Origin: Chromera velia
Taxonomy: Eukaryota > Sar > Chromeraceae
Assembly: GCA_018398765.1 (NCBI GenBank)
Contig: JAHBMJ010000096.1
Coordinates: 1 to 57,231, forward strand
Direction of reading: 5' to 3'
DNA: 57,231 nucleotides
How positions within the stretch are numbered: position 1 is the stretch's first letter; each line of letters starts with the position of its first letter. Below, piece after piece: positions 24,299-36,189 of this stretch. The position numbers and the translations under genes are program-made. The notes beneath the pieces were generated by a model. It had not been told where the DNA came from and did no database searches. It worked only from the letters and a program-made list of their open reading frames with translations.

Positions 24299-24615
24299 GG
24301 AGCTAAACTAATCAAAAAATAAATGAAACTGTATATCTAGCTACGCATGCAGTTTACTGCAAAGTCAAACAGTGTACCACATTTTACTATCTTACTGCTC
24401 CAAGCCCTAGTCCAAGCCATCTATGAGCGATGTTGTGACCCACCAAATGACTCATAAGCAGGTCACCGGTTTTCAAAGTTTCATGATGTACTATTAAAAC
24501 GCAACATCAATATATTTAGATAAACAACGCTGGCAATCATTAATTTTTTAAAAATTATAACACGTATAAGCCAAAACGTCGTTAAGGACGTTTTCAATCA
24601 ATCACGCACGGCGCG
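24299..24615. other. 3' flank of the channel gene
   Basis: AT-rich; on the minus strand this follows the channel stop codon and would hold its 3' UTR. No clear polyadenylation signal could be assigned. Confidence 0.4.
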
Positions 24616-26846
24616 TTACGCTTCCGTGTCCGACTCCTCTAGCAGCCATCTGTGTCCAAAAGAATCCATACGAGAGAGCTGCTCGCCAACGGAGAGCTCT
24701 AGGGAGGATGAAAATTCAAAGTTTGAATCCTGCAAGGAACTCCCTAAGAATTGATGCTGCTGATGAAGGAGAGGAAGCTGCTCTTCCACTTGACGGTTTT
24801 GTGCAACGGCCCCAGGAGCAGCCTGAGAAGGGGGGGAGGCTTCCGACCTCCCCAGACCTAGATCTAAACTCCGTCTCCCTTCTCTCACCGAATTCACTCC
24901 GGAAGATTCCCCGACAGATTGCAGAATCGAACTGCTCAAATGACGCCCGTGGAGAGATGAGATGTCCACTTGATGGACAGGAGATTGCCCCCCTCTCGAG
25001 CTGTCTGTCGCCTGCATATTCTGTGCAGTCACTGTAGCAGTCTCTGCATCCTGACGGTCACCATCAAGGATGTCCGTCTCTGCCATCACGTTGCTCCCGT
25101 CTCCTATCAGTGCACTGGCTGAAGTTGGGGGAAGCAGCTGTTGAGGCCTTCTACTTGCCCCAAAGGCAGCCGAGGCCGTGGCTGCTGCGGGAAGCATGAC
25201 AACCCCACGACCGGCAGAATAATTCGAAAACGTCTCTAAACCCTCGAAATCAGTCGTTCCCCCCCCTACACCTGTGTCAAGCCCCAGAAGTGCGGGGGCA
25301 GATGGAGCGTTGGGTAGACCCGAATTCCCCCCTCCATTTCCCTGTCCCTGGCTTGGCTGCTCATTTTCATTTGGAGCAGCTGTCCGCCTTTCCTGTCTCA
25401 TCGGATAGGGTGGAGGACGGGATCTCCACGTCTGCGTTGTCTGCTGCTGGGCAAGCGTGGGGCCCTGGGGGGGGGAGTCTTGGGACCTGGGCCCGCCGTC
25501 TTGTGGTGAGAAGGTGAGGATGGAAGTGGACTGTTCTCCCTCGTGGGCGTAGAGGGAGGACAAAACTGCTCCTGTGTGGTTCCTGTCTCCCTGTATGTTT
25601 TGGGATTGGGGCCTCATGGAGTGCTGCCAGTGGAGGGCCATCATCTGTTGCTGCCTGATGATGAGAATCCGCAGAGCGTCCATCTCTCTTTGGAGGTTCA
25701 TCTGACGAGCTAGAACCTCCTGCATGTCTCGGGATTTCGCTCCTCCCTGCATGCGTGACGCAATGAGGCATGCAAGCAAGAGAGGATGAAAAGGTGGATT
25801 TAGGTAGTTTGAAACAAATGTGCACAAATTCTACGACTTTGTTGACTTCCTTCTGCGTGTGTGGAAATTTGTGGATAGATGCGATGACCCCTGTAATTTG
25901 GTTGGCCGTCATTCATTCATTCATTCATTCATTCATTCATTCATGTAGCCAGTCAGTCATAGAAACTCGATTGCGGTCGACTGAAGGTGCAGAGAGGTAG
26001 CAGAAGGCATCGGCATGATCGAGGCTTTGCACGCATGGAATGACAACTCATAGAGAACATACAATTCCCACCATTAAGTAGCGAAGAGTCTGAAGATACA
26101 CATCGTTCTGTCTTGGTCCTCCCCTCTGTGACAAGTGCGAACACTTCGATTGTCCTTTCTCCTTCTTTCTTTGCCAGACTGACTGTCAAAGGACAGGTCG
26201 GTCGGTCGGTAGGTCGGTCTGTGTGCCTATTGGTCTATCTATCTATCTGTTTAAGTGACTGACTGACCTTCATTTCCTGCATCCGATGAATAAGCTCGTC
26301 CAGGTCCACACACAAAGTCCTCTCAGCTGCCGCCATCCCCGCAGGGCCCAGAGTGGCCGGACCTACAGAGGACCGCCGTCTCATCGACAGTCTCGAATCC
26401 TCTATGCCCGTCTCTAGGGCCTGCATCTGTATCAGCTGGTTTTGGGGATTGTACAGAGACTGCATTGACATCAACCCACCAGACCCTGGCCCCGCACTGG
26501 CACTCGCACGGAGTCCCGTGGCTCGTGTGCTGTTCCTCGGGGTCCCCTGGTTGCCCCCTCCATGGTGGTCGTGTTCGTGCACAGTCGGGAGCTGCTGGGT
26601 GGGTTGTGTCTGCATTGGGGGTGACCCTTGTGCTGCGTCGTTTTGGCCTCCTGAGGGTATCACTTCGGGGGCACTCTGTGAACGGGGGGGGCGTGCATCT
26701 GGGGGGATGAGGTCCGATATCCTGACCTCTTGTGCGAGCATGTAGAAGAGCCAGTCGAGATCGCTTGATCTGATCTTGTAGACCTCCATGATGCGCTGCA
26801 CCCACACACATGCACAAGAGGGGAATTGGATGATTGGAGAAAAGAA

Positions 26847-26877
<31 letters not shown>

Positions 26878-29800
26878 CCGTGTTTTGAATTCTCCGGTCA
26901 ACAATGGGCCCCCAACTCCATGATCTACTATCATCCATATGAAAACCAATAAACGCTTTGTCTATATACATTCGCAAAGTGCAAACAGACCGAAGAATTT
27001 TATGTCCTCAGACACACACACCGATTCAAAAAAGGGGATGCCTGACAGTGAAGTCTGATTAGATCAAAAGGGTTCCATCACCACAAGTTCATAGCCATTT
27101 CTTCTAACAGTCTAAAAAGGCAGCCTTCCATTGAATTAAGGGCAATCGACCTGAGCTTTGTACTCGATTCCTCTCCTATCCAACCACTGCAGGAGACGTA
27201 CCTGCATAATGTCCCATTTGCGTATTTGTCTCAGTTGGCTTTCCACCACGACGAATCGAGGAGGTTTCGTACGCGCAGCAGGGGGTGCCTCTGCCCCAGT
27301 GGCACCGATACCGACACCGACGGCTGCCGCAACACTCGCAGGAAAACCGGACCATGATCCTCCTCCTGCTCCTCCCCCCCCTCCCCCACCTGTTGCTCCT
27401 GAAGCAGCCCCGCCTGCCTCTCCCGTTCTCTGTCTTTGGAAGAGTCCCCCTACCCCTCTCACAGCCCACCGGCCCGCAGAACTAACGGGAGAGAAGATAT
27501 CCATGATGCCCCCACCCCCCCCTCCACCCTGTGGTCCTCCCGGATTTGCCGGGGCACTTGCATTGGGCGTCGCTGACGGTGGGGGCCCGGAAGTGCCGTC
27601 TCCCTGGGTGTCTGTTGGGCTCTCAACGTTGATATTGGGAGACGGTGAGGGACTGGGGTTGGGGTTGCCTCTGGGGGGGGACCTAGGTCGTGTGAGGGAC
27701 CCGGCACGCCTCGCTGGGGAAAGGGAGAGCCCCGATCTTGGGGGGCGTCTGTAAAGGAGGTGGCCGTATTGGGAGATCAGATACTTTCGAAGTTTCTTCA
27801 GCTCTCTGCGCTTCTCGAGGGCAACCAACTCCTCGTTCTCCCTTGCCAACTGCAGGCAGGCAGGCAGGCAGGCAGGCAGGCGACACAGAAAAAAGCTAGT
27901 GGAAGTTTCGCTTCAGAAAAAGAAGAAGATAATATATTCACTCTTTGTACAGGAAACTGATAACTTTCCTGTCGCAGAAGGAAAAGAAAAAGTGGACCGA
28001 AACACACAGCAGAGCAATGCATCGACTGGAGGGGTGCACTACGCTCCAAACTAAGGAGGGCAGGCACGACTTCACGATGGAGCGCTCCTGGTTGGTGCCT
28101 TCCTCCACCTGCAAACTCTTTTTGAGCCGACACAAGAAGAACCTTTCTGTCTCTCCACATTTTGTACAGTTCCAACTGTCAATTAACTGACCATGACTGC
28201 TGACTCGACCAGCACGGCAGTCAGGAGGTTGCCGAGTGCGTACACGACGAACCAGATGTACGCACAGAAAAAGAACCACATGTACGGGTTCACGTCCAAC
28301 ACAGGCTGCACGACGTCCGGCCACCCTTCCAGCGTCATGATCTGAAACAGAGATTGGATGCTGTACACCAGAGACCCGAAACGGGCCTGCAAGAAGAAGA
28401 ACAGACAGACAAGCAGGGAGGCAGGGAGGCAAAGAAACAAAAGACCGGAAGGAAGCGATACAGAATGGAGGTATGCAAGTATATGCACAGTAACACAAAC
28501 CCCTTTGCGCAAGCAACAGGGCGCACAACCCCCCCCAACAGACACAGAAAACCTCGCTCAGAGAGGGACAGAAAGATGGCAGGCACGTTTACAATACAAC
28601 GACGCGAGTGGATGCTCTCACCGGAATAGGCAGATAGAAAAGCTTGCCGACAGAAGCACACGAAGCGCTGGAGTAAGACAGACACACAGATACAAGCAAC
28701 AGAACGACAAACGAACGTACGTGAGGGGAATTGATTCCATCGTATCCCGTCTCGCTGTCGCTGTATGCCCCGTCCTGTCCAATCACGGTAGTGGCTGCAC
28801 ATGTACAGACATTCATTTAGGGAACTAGGTAAAGAACGACGACGTTCCTTGCACAGCAACAGGTTGCCTGCCGGTTTGTACTGATTGTGAACCAAAAGAG
28901 CAGAACGGTGGAGGCGACAGAAGGTTCAATTGCTTTGTTGACATCTCTGTGCTTCTCGTGTTTGTCAACAGATTAACTAGGGTTGTGTGCCTCGAGGAAA
29001 ACAAACAAAAGTGTAAAACGAAAAAGAAAGATGAAGTCACAAAGCCCACACGAGAGGGTCACACCTTTGGCACAAGCATTTGGAACAGTGTGCACACAAA
29101 TAAATAAATGCAATCCCTCGACAGACGGACCGAAGATTGCAAATAGAAAGATGATCAGGAACGATATGGAGACGCCCCACATCAGCGTCCTAAGAGAATA
29201 CAGGAGCCCCCGGACCAACAGCCAGAGCTCGAAGAAGAACGGGAAAACCGAAATCACACGAACTGCAGCAGCTAGCCGAAGAATCTGCAGACAGAAAAAC
29301 AAAATCACAACAGTCACCCTCAGCAATGCTAAAAGGAGGTCTTGCGGGGCACACAAAGACACGAATCTTTCCCTCAGTGTCTGGCACTCAGTCGGAAGAA
29401 AGAAATCAAAGCTCCGTTGTCTTCCCCCACCCCTCCCCCACTGACCCTCAAAGAGCTGATTTTACGACAAGCTGACGCCCCAGGAGAGCGAAACCCTGAA
29501 ACACTTCCCGCAAGAACATACGAGAGGGAAGCCGTTACCACTACAATGACGTCCAGTCGATTGTAGACATCCTGAATGTACTGCCTTCTCAGAACAACGC
29601 ACTTGATGGTGATCTCTGTCACATACAGGATCAGACATGAATCCTGTATCCACAGCAGACTAGATAGTGCCGAGGGCGTAAGTCTTTGCCGCAATTGCGA
29701 CGTCTCCACAATTGTGGCGATCGCATTGAGGCCAATGATCACCCAAATGATCAACTCTAAGGTCCAACTGATTAAGAAGCGCCGGAGTTTTCTGGTCTCC

Positions 29801-30090
29801 TGCGCATTCTCAAATTCCTGAAATGGGTCTTCATTCAGTTTTCTCCGAATTTTCTGATACACCCTTGGATCGTCTGTCTGTCGGGGCGTTACAGCGTCTT
29901 GTGGATTGTTTGGAGCAGAAGCCTGTCCAGCTTGTGGAGGCGGTGCAAGCGTGCCGACTGGAAGCTCCACCTCCGTGATCTGCACACTCTGTGCGAGGGA
30001 GGCCCGGCCGTCCGCAGGGTCCCCTCCCAGGCGGGAAGAGACCCCGCTCGGGTACCTGGAGAAGGAATTCTGCGGTCCTACCGCTGCCAT
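24616..30090 (-). CDS. single-domain voltage-gated cation channel
   Basis: Seven exons: 30090-29446, 29284-29131, 28794-28721, 28386-28192, 27849-27202, 26795-26268, 25746-24616. All have GT-AG sites and consistent phases; about 1,124 residues. Cytosolic N-terminus of ~115 residues; S1 (LIIWVIIGLNAIATIV), S2, S3 (NRLDVIVVV), S4 with Arg every third residue (SLRILRL then VRV) split by intron 1, S5 (SISFLIIFLFAIF), pore with selectivity motif TLEGW and S6 (CAYIWFVVYALGNLL). One domain implies a homotetramer, like bacterial NaV or EukCat channels. The Glu suggests Na+ or Ca2+ passage. The ~750-residue cytosolic tail starts with a Lys/Arg-rich helix, has Pro- and Gly-rich linkers, two possible helical segments and a Gln/Met-rich coiled coil. 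Start is the first ATG of the frame. No lesions seen. Confidence 0.85.
25912..25944. repeat. (ATTC)n microsatellite in intron 6
   Basis: Eight ATTC units upstream of the exon 7 acceptor of the channel gene. Confidence 0.9.
26853..26880. repeat. (CTGT)n microsatellite in intron 5
   Basis: About seven CTGT units close to the exon 6 acceptor of the channel gene. Confidence 0.9.
27850..27882. repeat. (GCCT)n at exon 5 splice acceptor
   Basis: On the gene strand, GCCT units run directly into the CTGCAG acceptor of exon 5, so the repeat itself supplies the polypyrimidine tract. Confidence 0.85.
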
Positions 30091-30784
30091 GCTTCCAAAT
30101 TTGAGACTGCCTCTGTTGCCCGCATTGTCTCCACTGGTAAATTGACGAGTGAGAACGAGACTTTGGTACAGAGCGATCTTCTTCCTGTGCCCAGGTCAGT
30201 ACATACACCTGTTCTTTTTGATCGCGTGTCGGAGGATCGATGGAGAAGTTCAGTTTGGGCTGCATGGTCGAAATAAATGGAAATTCGTATGATAGCGGAC
30301 CGAAGTTTTGATGGATATATGCGTACACAATGATGCATGCACCTTAATTTCTGAATGGCTTTTACTGTACCTATAACTGATATATATATATATATGCAGG
30401 ATGCCACTTCCACAGGCTCCAGTGTCATGCCGGGGCCCAGCAAAAAATCGTCTCGACCAAAGCCTCTTAGTATTAATCCTCAGGGCCGTCTTACAAAAAG
30501 ACTGTCTGGAGTCTGGACGATGAAAGTGGAAAGACTATCATGCAAACAGACAGAAAGATAGAAGTGGCGAGTTCGTTATTCAATTAAGCACGAAAGATGA
30601 AAGTGAAGAGAAGTTTAATGTTTGTGTGTTTATCTTCATATATAGGAGTTCTGGTTTGTTCTTATACTATTCCATAACCATTCATAACTATTCAAACCAT
30701 TTTAAGTTCTATCATTTTTTTTTTTCAAAGTTCTTTATCTTTTTTTGTCAAAAGTATTCAAAATTTGGTAAATTACCCATAGTG
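30091..30784. other. 5' region of channel gene and spacer
   Basis: Upstream of the minus-strand channel start. It holds an (AT)n run at 30379-30396, a lone minisatellite-like unit at 30520-30570, and at 30590-30655 a sequence repeated at 33076-33138. AT-rich after 30650. No other gene. Confidence 0.45.
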
Positions 30785-31204
30785 GTATACCAAGACCAAC
30801 TCAATTTGGCAAACCCATACAGCCAATTACGATTGTGATTGCAAGTGTGAAAAATATTTTTATCGCGCAAACATTTTTTTGAGACTTGCAACATGTTTTT
30901 GATAATATTCGTGAATTCTGTGCAAATTTTCAAGTTCGTACACGCGACACATTACGTTTGCAAAAAATATGAAAATTTAAAATCGGGACTCAATTTTTTG
31001 GGTTTCTGGGGCCGCCTGGCTTTAAATTTTCATATTTTTGGCAAACATAATCGGTTGCGCGTACGAACTTAAAAATTTGCACAGACTTCACAAATATTAT
31101 CAAAAACATGTTACAAGTCTCAAAAGACTGTTTGCGTAATAAAAATATTTTTTATATTTGCAATCGCAATCGTAATCGTGCCAAATTGAGGTGGTCTTAG
31201 TATA
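30785..31204. mobile_element. second foldback element
   Basis: Inverted arms of about 190 bp (30785-30982 and 31020-31204) around a GC-richer loop. The outer parts share CCAAGACCA/ACTCAATTTGGC-type sequence; the inner parts share ATGAAAATTTAAA. Unrelated in sequence to the foldback at 14315-14877. No coding capacity. Confidence 0.85.
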
Positions 31205-31930
31205 TATAAATTATAACTAAAATTACGTAAGTTTACATATTTTTTTTTCCTTTGTTTCTATCTCTAATTTTATATGTCCAGCTACAAATGGGGCTTTAAA
31301 TAAATGCAAGTCTTTTCGGTTTTTCTACTAAGTCTGTCCCCAACAAGAATTTTACAGAAACGTAAACTCACAATGTATTACTATGGTGAATATTAAAAAT
31401 TCTGCTAGAAATTCCTTGTGAGGAAGTCTTTGTTGTTTTTTGTTCAAATATTGTAAACTCCATCCTCCATCCTCTTCCAAATGATTCTGCTTTAAATTTC
31501 ATATTTTAGGAAGGCAAAAACATTCTCTGTGGTCCAGGAAAAGCCAGCATCCAAGCATATGAAAACAGAAAAGAAAACCAGAGAAATGAAACTGGAACAG
31601 ACGTCAGCTTTTGTACGGAATTATCAACCAGACAAGATTTAGAGCATATTGTTTGTTCCAATGAGGGGTCATACATACAGACAGACAAGAAAGATGAAGA
31701 CTAAAAGGTCGTTATATGACGAGACAAGGAAGATGAAAGTGAAGCGGACTTTCTGCAAGTAGACGGGCTAGCAGATAGGATGAAACTGGAGAGGCCCTTA
31801 ACACGCAGGCAGGAAAGATGGAAGCTAGCGGAAAGTAGTCATGCAAGCCGGTAAGATAGATAAAAATGGAGAGTCGTCATGTTCGACAGCGTACGACAGA
31901 AGAAAGTAGAGACCCATCAAGCAAACAAAA
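31205..31930. other. AT-rich DNA, then degenerate minisatellite
   Basis: No gene. From about 31670 the sequence takes on GACAAGAAAGATGAA-type motifs that look like old, diverged units of the minisatellite that follows. Confidence 0.5.
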
Positions 31931-33080
31931 AAGAAAGATGGAAATATGAAAGTGGAGAGGCCGTCGTGCAAGAAGAAAGAAAAAAAGATGGAAGTGGAGA
32001 GGCCGTCATACAAACAGACAGAGAGACGGAAGTGGAGAGGCCGTCATGCAAACAGATAGAAAGATGAAAGTGGAGAGGCCGTCGTGCAAGAAGACAGAAC
32101 AATTAAAGTGGAGAGGCTGTCATGCAAACAGACAGAAAGATGAAAGTGGAGAGGCCATCATGCAAACAGACAAAAAGATAGAAGTGGAGAGGCCGTCATG
32201 CAAACAGACAGAAAGATGGAAGTGGAGAGGCTGTCATGGAAACAGACAGAAAGATGGATGTGGAGGGGCCATCGTGCAAACAGATAGAAAGATGAAAGTG
32301 GAGAGGCGCCATGCAAACAGACAGAAAGATGAAAGTGGAGAGGCGCTATGCAAACAGACAGAAAGATGGAAGCGGAGAGGCTGTCATGGAAACAGACAAA
32401 AAGATGGACGTGGAGAGGCCGTCGTGCAAACAGACAGAAAGACGAAAGTGGAGAGGTGCCATGCAAACAGATAGAAAGATGAAAGTGGAGAGGCGCCATG
32501 TAAACAGACAGAAAGATGGAAGCAGAGAGGCGCTATGCAAACAGACAGAAAGATAAAAGTGGAAAGCCCGTCATGCAAACAGACAGAAAGATGGAAGTGG
32601 AGAGGCCGTCATGCAAACAGACAGAAAGACAAAAGTGGAGAGGCTGTCATGCAAACAGACAGAAAGATGGAAGTAGAGAGGCCGTCATTGCAAACAGATA
32701 AAAAGATGGAAGTGGAGAGGCCGCCATGCAAACAGACAGAAAGATGAAAGTGGAGAGGTTGTCATGCAAACAGACAGAAAGATGAAAGTGGAGAGGCGCC
32801 ATGCAAACAGACAGAAAGACGGAAGCGGAGAGCCGCCATGCAAACAGACAGAAAGATAGAAGCGGAGAGGCGCCATGCAAACAGACAGAAAGATGAAAGT
32901 GGAGAGGCGCCATGCAAACAGACAGAAAGATGGAAGTGGGGAGGCCGCCATGCAAACAGACAAAAAGATGAAAGTGGAGAGGCTGTCATGCAAACAGGGA
33001 GAAAGATGGAAGTGGAGAGGCCGTCATGCAAAGAGACAGAAAGATGGAAGTGGAGAGGCCGTCATTCAAGCAGGAAAGGT
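31931..33080. repeat. 38 bp minisatellite, about 30 units
   Basis: Head-to-tail units joining ATGCAAACAGACAGAAAGAT and GAAGTGGAGAGGCCGTC, with point variation (CCGTC, GCGCC, CTGTC variants) and a few short units. 38 is not a multiple of three, so the array reads through all frames with few stops on either strand, giving long spurious peptides. There are no unique spacers, so it is not a CRISPR array. Strong purine strand bias. Confidence 0.95.
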
Positions 33081-33371
33081 GAAAGTGGAGAGAAGTTCAA
33101 CGTCTGCGTGTTTATCTTCATATAGGACTTCTGGCCTGAAGATTTGATCCTCTCACCACGTGTCCAGACAGAAGCTTGATTGAACTGTGTATGCAGAGTT
33201 CGTAACAAGGTCAGTCAAAAAGCTGCTGCTTAGCTGTACGCACAGACGCAGGATTGACTGCAAATTTGGACCTACTGGTGGGCCTGTTACCTCCATCCTC
33301 CAGATGTACAGGAGAATATGCAGCTATGTCTGTCCCATACCAGTTCTTTTTTGCCATCGAAGATAGGTGAG
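33081..33371. other. flank between minisatellite and retroelement
   Basis: Starts with a copy of the segment found at 30590-30655 (TGTTTATCTTCATATA core). The rest is unremarkable, with no gene. Confidence 0.5.
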
Positions 33372-33590
33372 TTCAACTGGAGTAAATGCGGAAGTGTGAA
33401 CTGATGTTCAGCTGGAACAAAGGTCACAAGTTGAACCGAGGAGACGGCTAGCGGAAAGTGACCTCATGCATATTTTTTTTTCCCTATGAAAAACCGAAAT
33501 TCTGAACCCCTCAAATTGAAGTAATATATATGTGCGTACTTGGCCTAGCGTATACTAGATATAGGCTAGCAAAAAGTCAAATTTTCGACT
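33372..33590 (+). repeat. split direct repeat A1
   Basis: 219 bp, starts TTCAACTGGAG and ends TTTTCGACT. Matches A2 with about a dozen substitutions and no length change. Confidence 0.95.
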
Positions 33591-33873
33591 TTGCTACCCT
33601 AGGTTCCTGCAGAGTACCTGCGGAGCGGCCTTCGGGTCTACAAGCAAACTAAAGACTGAGTCGCACGGTGTGCGCGCGGTCTTTTAAAAGCCTGAAAAAT
33701 TTTTGGCACAGTAGTTGCCAGCTAGTTTGCTAGAGCTGAAAGTTAAGACCCACAGTGTGGGGACAGCTCAGGATGTGCATTACTAGACCTTACGAGGCAA
33801 CTCTGCGTCTTCAGGCCTGAAAGGCTATCATTTTTGCAAGTCAGTGCAGCGCCTAGTACCCCAAAGGGCTGCA

Positions 33874-35704
33874 ATGTCGGAAAATGGAGAGAGAGGCCAT
33901 GTGAATGGCGAGGAGGAAAGAGAGCTCCAGCACGAGGAGCAGGAGGTTGCTCAAATACAGGTACGTACTTAGCCTGTGCGCAAACTACGGTGCAATTGAG
34001 AATTTATAAAGCGCAATCACATATGTGTGCTCTCTTACCCTCCGAATGCAGAACGGTGAAGAGGAAGAGAAACAGTCGGACGCGAACAGTGATAAAGGAG
34101 GTGCTGGAGTGGGCATTGAGGCGCTGCTCGCTGCAGTGAGTTCCAATGGTGACCTGCCGCTCGAATGGCGGCAAGCCCTTGCGGGCTTGTCCGCCGAAGA
34201 GAGGCTCAAGTTGCTGGGACTAGACCCGAGGGAATATCGGGTTCAAAAGCAGCCTACCGGGTCTGAAAAGCGGAAGGACCGGCGTGACCAGCAACAACAG
34301 CAGGCATCAAGCAGTAGCAGCAGCAGTAGTAGTGCCGCCGCTGCCGCAGCGAGCAGTACACAGGCTCGCAGGCCCAGCACACTTCTCTCCTCCCTCGTGA
34401 AGAAGTCTGACATCGGAAAGAAGACCTTACCGGCTGAAGCGGCATGCGCAGCGGCCCTCAAGGAGGGGTTGAGAGTGTCGTTGAAGAGAAAAGGGCCCGA
34501 GACCAGAGCCCCAAGCCCCCCTGCGAAGGAGGGCCGTCGAGAGACCGCCGTAGACGTGTCCGACGAAGAGCCCAACTACGACCCACCGGACGATGGTCAG
34601 TTCTCCAGTTCCGAGCCCGATGAGACTGCCCCTTTGCATCTCACACTCGTCCGACAGAAACCTCGTCCCTCCCCCCAGGAAGGGGAAATCCCCACCCTCA
34701 GAGAGCCTGAAGTGTTCTCCATGGGTGATGTGCCACAGAAGTCACGTGACCCAACATGTCTCATCCCCTCCAACGCTGAGGTCGCAAAAGCACTCCTGAT
34801 GACGGCCAAAGCCAATGGCCCCCCACAGCCGATCAACTTTGAGAAGTGGTCGGTCGACGATGTGGAAACGGAGTGGCACAGCCTGGTCGAGCAGTACCGC
34901 TCCGAGCGTGAGAAAGCAAGGAAGGGGAAAGACATCGACCACGCCAACTTCTGCGCAGACGTGATGGATGCCGGAAACGGGCTTATTCGAGCTATCCGAC
35001 AGATTCGAGCCCTGTTCACATCACAGAAGCGTCTCATCAAGTTGATGCAATTCAGTTCGGATGACACAGCCAGCAGCAGTAGCAGCAGCAGCAGCACCGA
35101 CAACCCCCGCGCCGAAGAGGCAAAGAAAGCAAAGAACGCGCAGACCAATGCGGTAGTGGCTGCCGCGTTGAAGACCACAGTCGCCATTATGGCACGCGAA
35201 TTGAAGCGGGTGTCGATCAACCTCCAGACTCATGAGTTTTCGGACGTGGGGAATGCCATCAACTGGAACTCCCTGCTGTTCATTGTGAAACTCAAGCAGG
35301 ATGCCATCACCATGCATCGTCAGCTGAAGGACCTGACGAAAGAGGTTGATAAGCTTAAGGACATCGTCGCGGGCCTGAAGGCGAGAAGCAAGGACCGGGG
35401 GGGGTATGATTGTGATGGGTTTGCAATCCCTGAGCCTATCAGGTGCTACGACTGCAACACTCTGGGCCATCTATCCCCTAACTGCCTGAACGCGTGCAAG
35501 GTCTGTCAGCAAATCAAGCGCCTAACAGGCAGCACCACCCTCAATGTCCTCCACTCCCCTGAGGACTGCCCGAAGAAGGCCACTGACCCTGACACCTGGG
35601 CAGCCCTTCAGGCGCAGGTCTTGAAGGGATCGAGAGGGGGCGGTGGCGGCCCGTATGGCGGCCGTCGTCAAGGAGGGGGAAGGGGGGGAAAGAGTCGCTG
35701 GTAA
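33874..35704 (+). CDS. Gag-like protein with zinc knuckle
   Basis: Exon 1 (33874-33960, ATG start) and exon 2 (34052-35704) join in phase across a GTACGT-TGCAG intron of 91 bp, giving 579 residues. The N-terminus is acidic. Then come Ser/Ala homopolymer runs (AGCAGC codons), a central charged helical part, a second Ser run, and near the C-terminus a CCHC knuckle (CYDCNTLGHLSPNC) and further C-x2-C/H-x4-C residues, followed by a Gly/Arg-rich tail. This is the nucleic-acid-binding structural protein of the retroelement. It has no internal stop, unlike pol downstream. It ends at TAA, with 17 further codons to a TGA. Confidence 0.8.
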
Positions 35705-36189
35705 GAGAAGCGATGTGGCTATGTGGCGCAGGGTTATGCGCGACTCGCAGCGTGAGAGAAGAGGCACAAGTAGGGAAACGGGGGCGTGATACGCGTTCAC
35801 CCATTCATCCACTCACCCGAGTCATCCGCATGCAAGAGAGAGCAATTGAGAAGAGCGGGACCCGTATACTGGTGGTTGAAGCAGTGAGCGTGATACGCGT
35901 TTGAGTGTTATGGGTGGAGGCCTGAGAGAGGCACCAACCATGTGAGTGCACGTTGAGTTACAGTTGCGCAGTAAGCAGGTCTGAAGGCTGGGTACAGCAG
36001 TGCAGTATGACCGGTCCGAACTGACTAAGTGATCAGTCTAGGGCAGGCGCACTGACTTGTGCATGGCCAAAATCGATTGAAAGCGCATAAATGAGGATAG
36101 ACGCTTAGCTGTATGGTTCAAAGTGTAAGACTCAACGCAATTATAGGACCATTAGCGCAATTTAGTAAGGATTTAGCCTGCAAACTAAG
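35705..36189. other. gag-pol spacer
   Basis: No long frame. In the pol frame the stretch 36025-36189 has only TAG and TAA stops, the nearest TGA being at 36022. It may be leader, intron or eroded coding sequence. Confidence 0.4.

Noticed and set aside
27158-27754. 198-codon Pro-rich plus-strand frame
   Set aside because: Antisense of channel exon 5, whose splice sites and phases fit on minus.
31931-33080. CRISPR-like regular array
   Set aside because: Units are head-to-tail with no unique spacers, in a eukaryotic genome.
31825-33147. Many overlapping frames on both strands, up to 142 codons
   Set aside because: They are translations of a 38 bp minisatellite in rotating frames, not genes.
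34597-35220. 207-codon minus-strand frame
   Set aside because: Antisense of gag.
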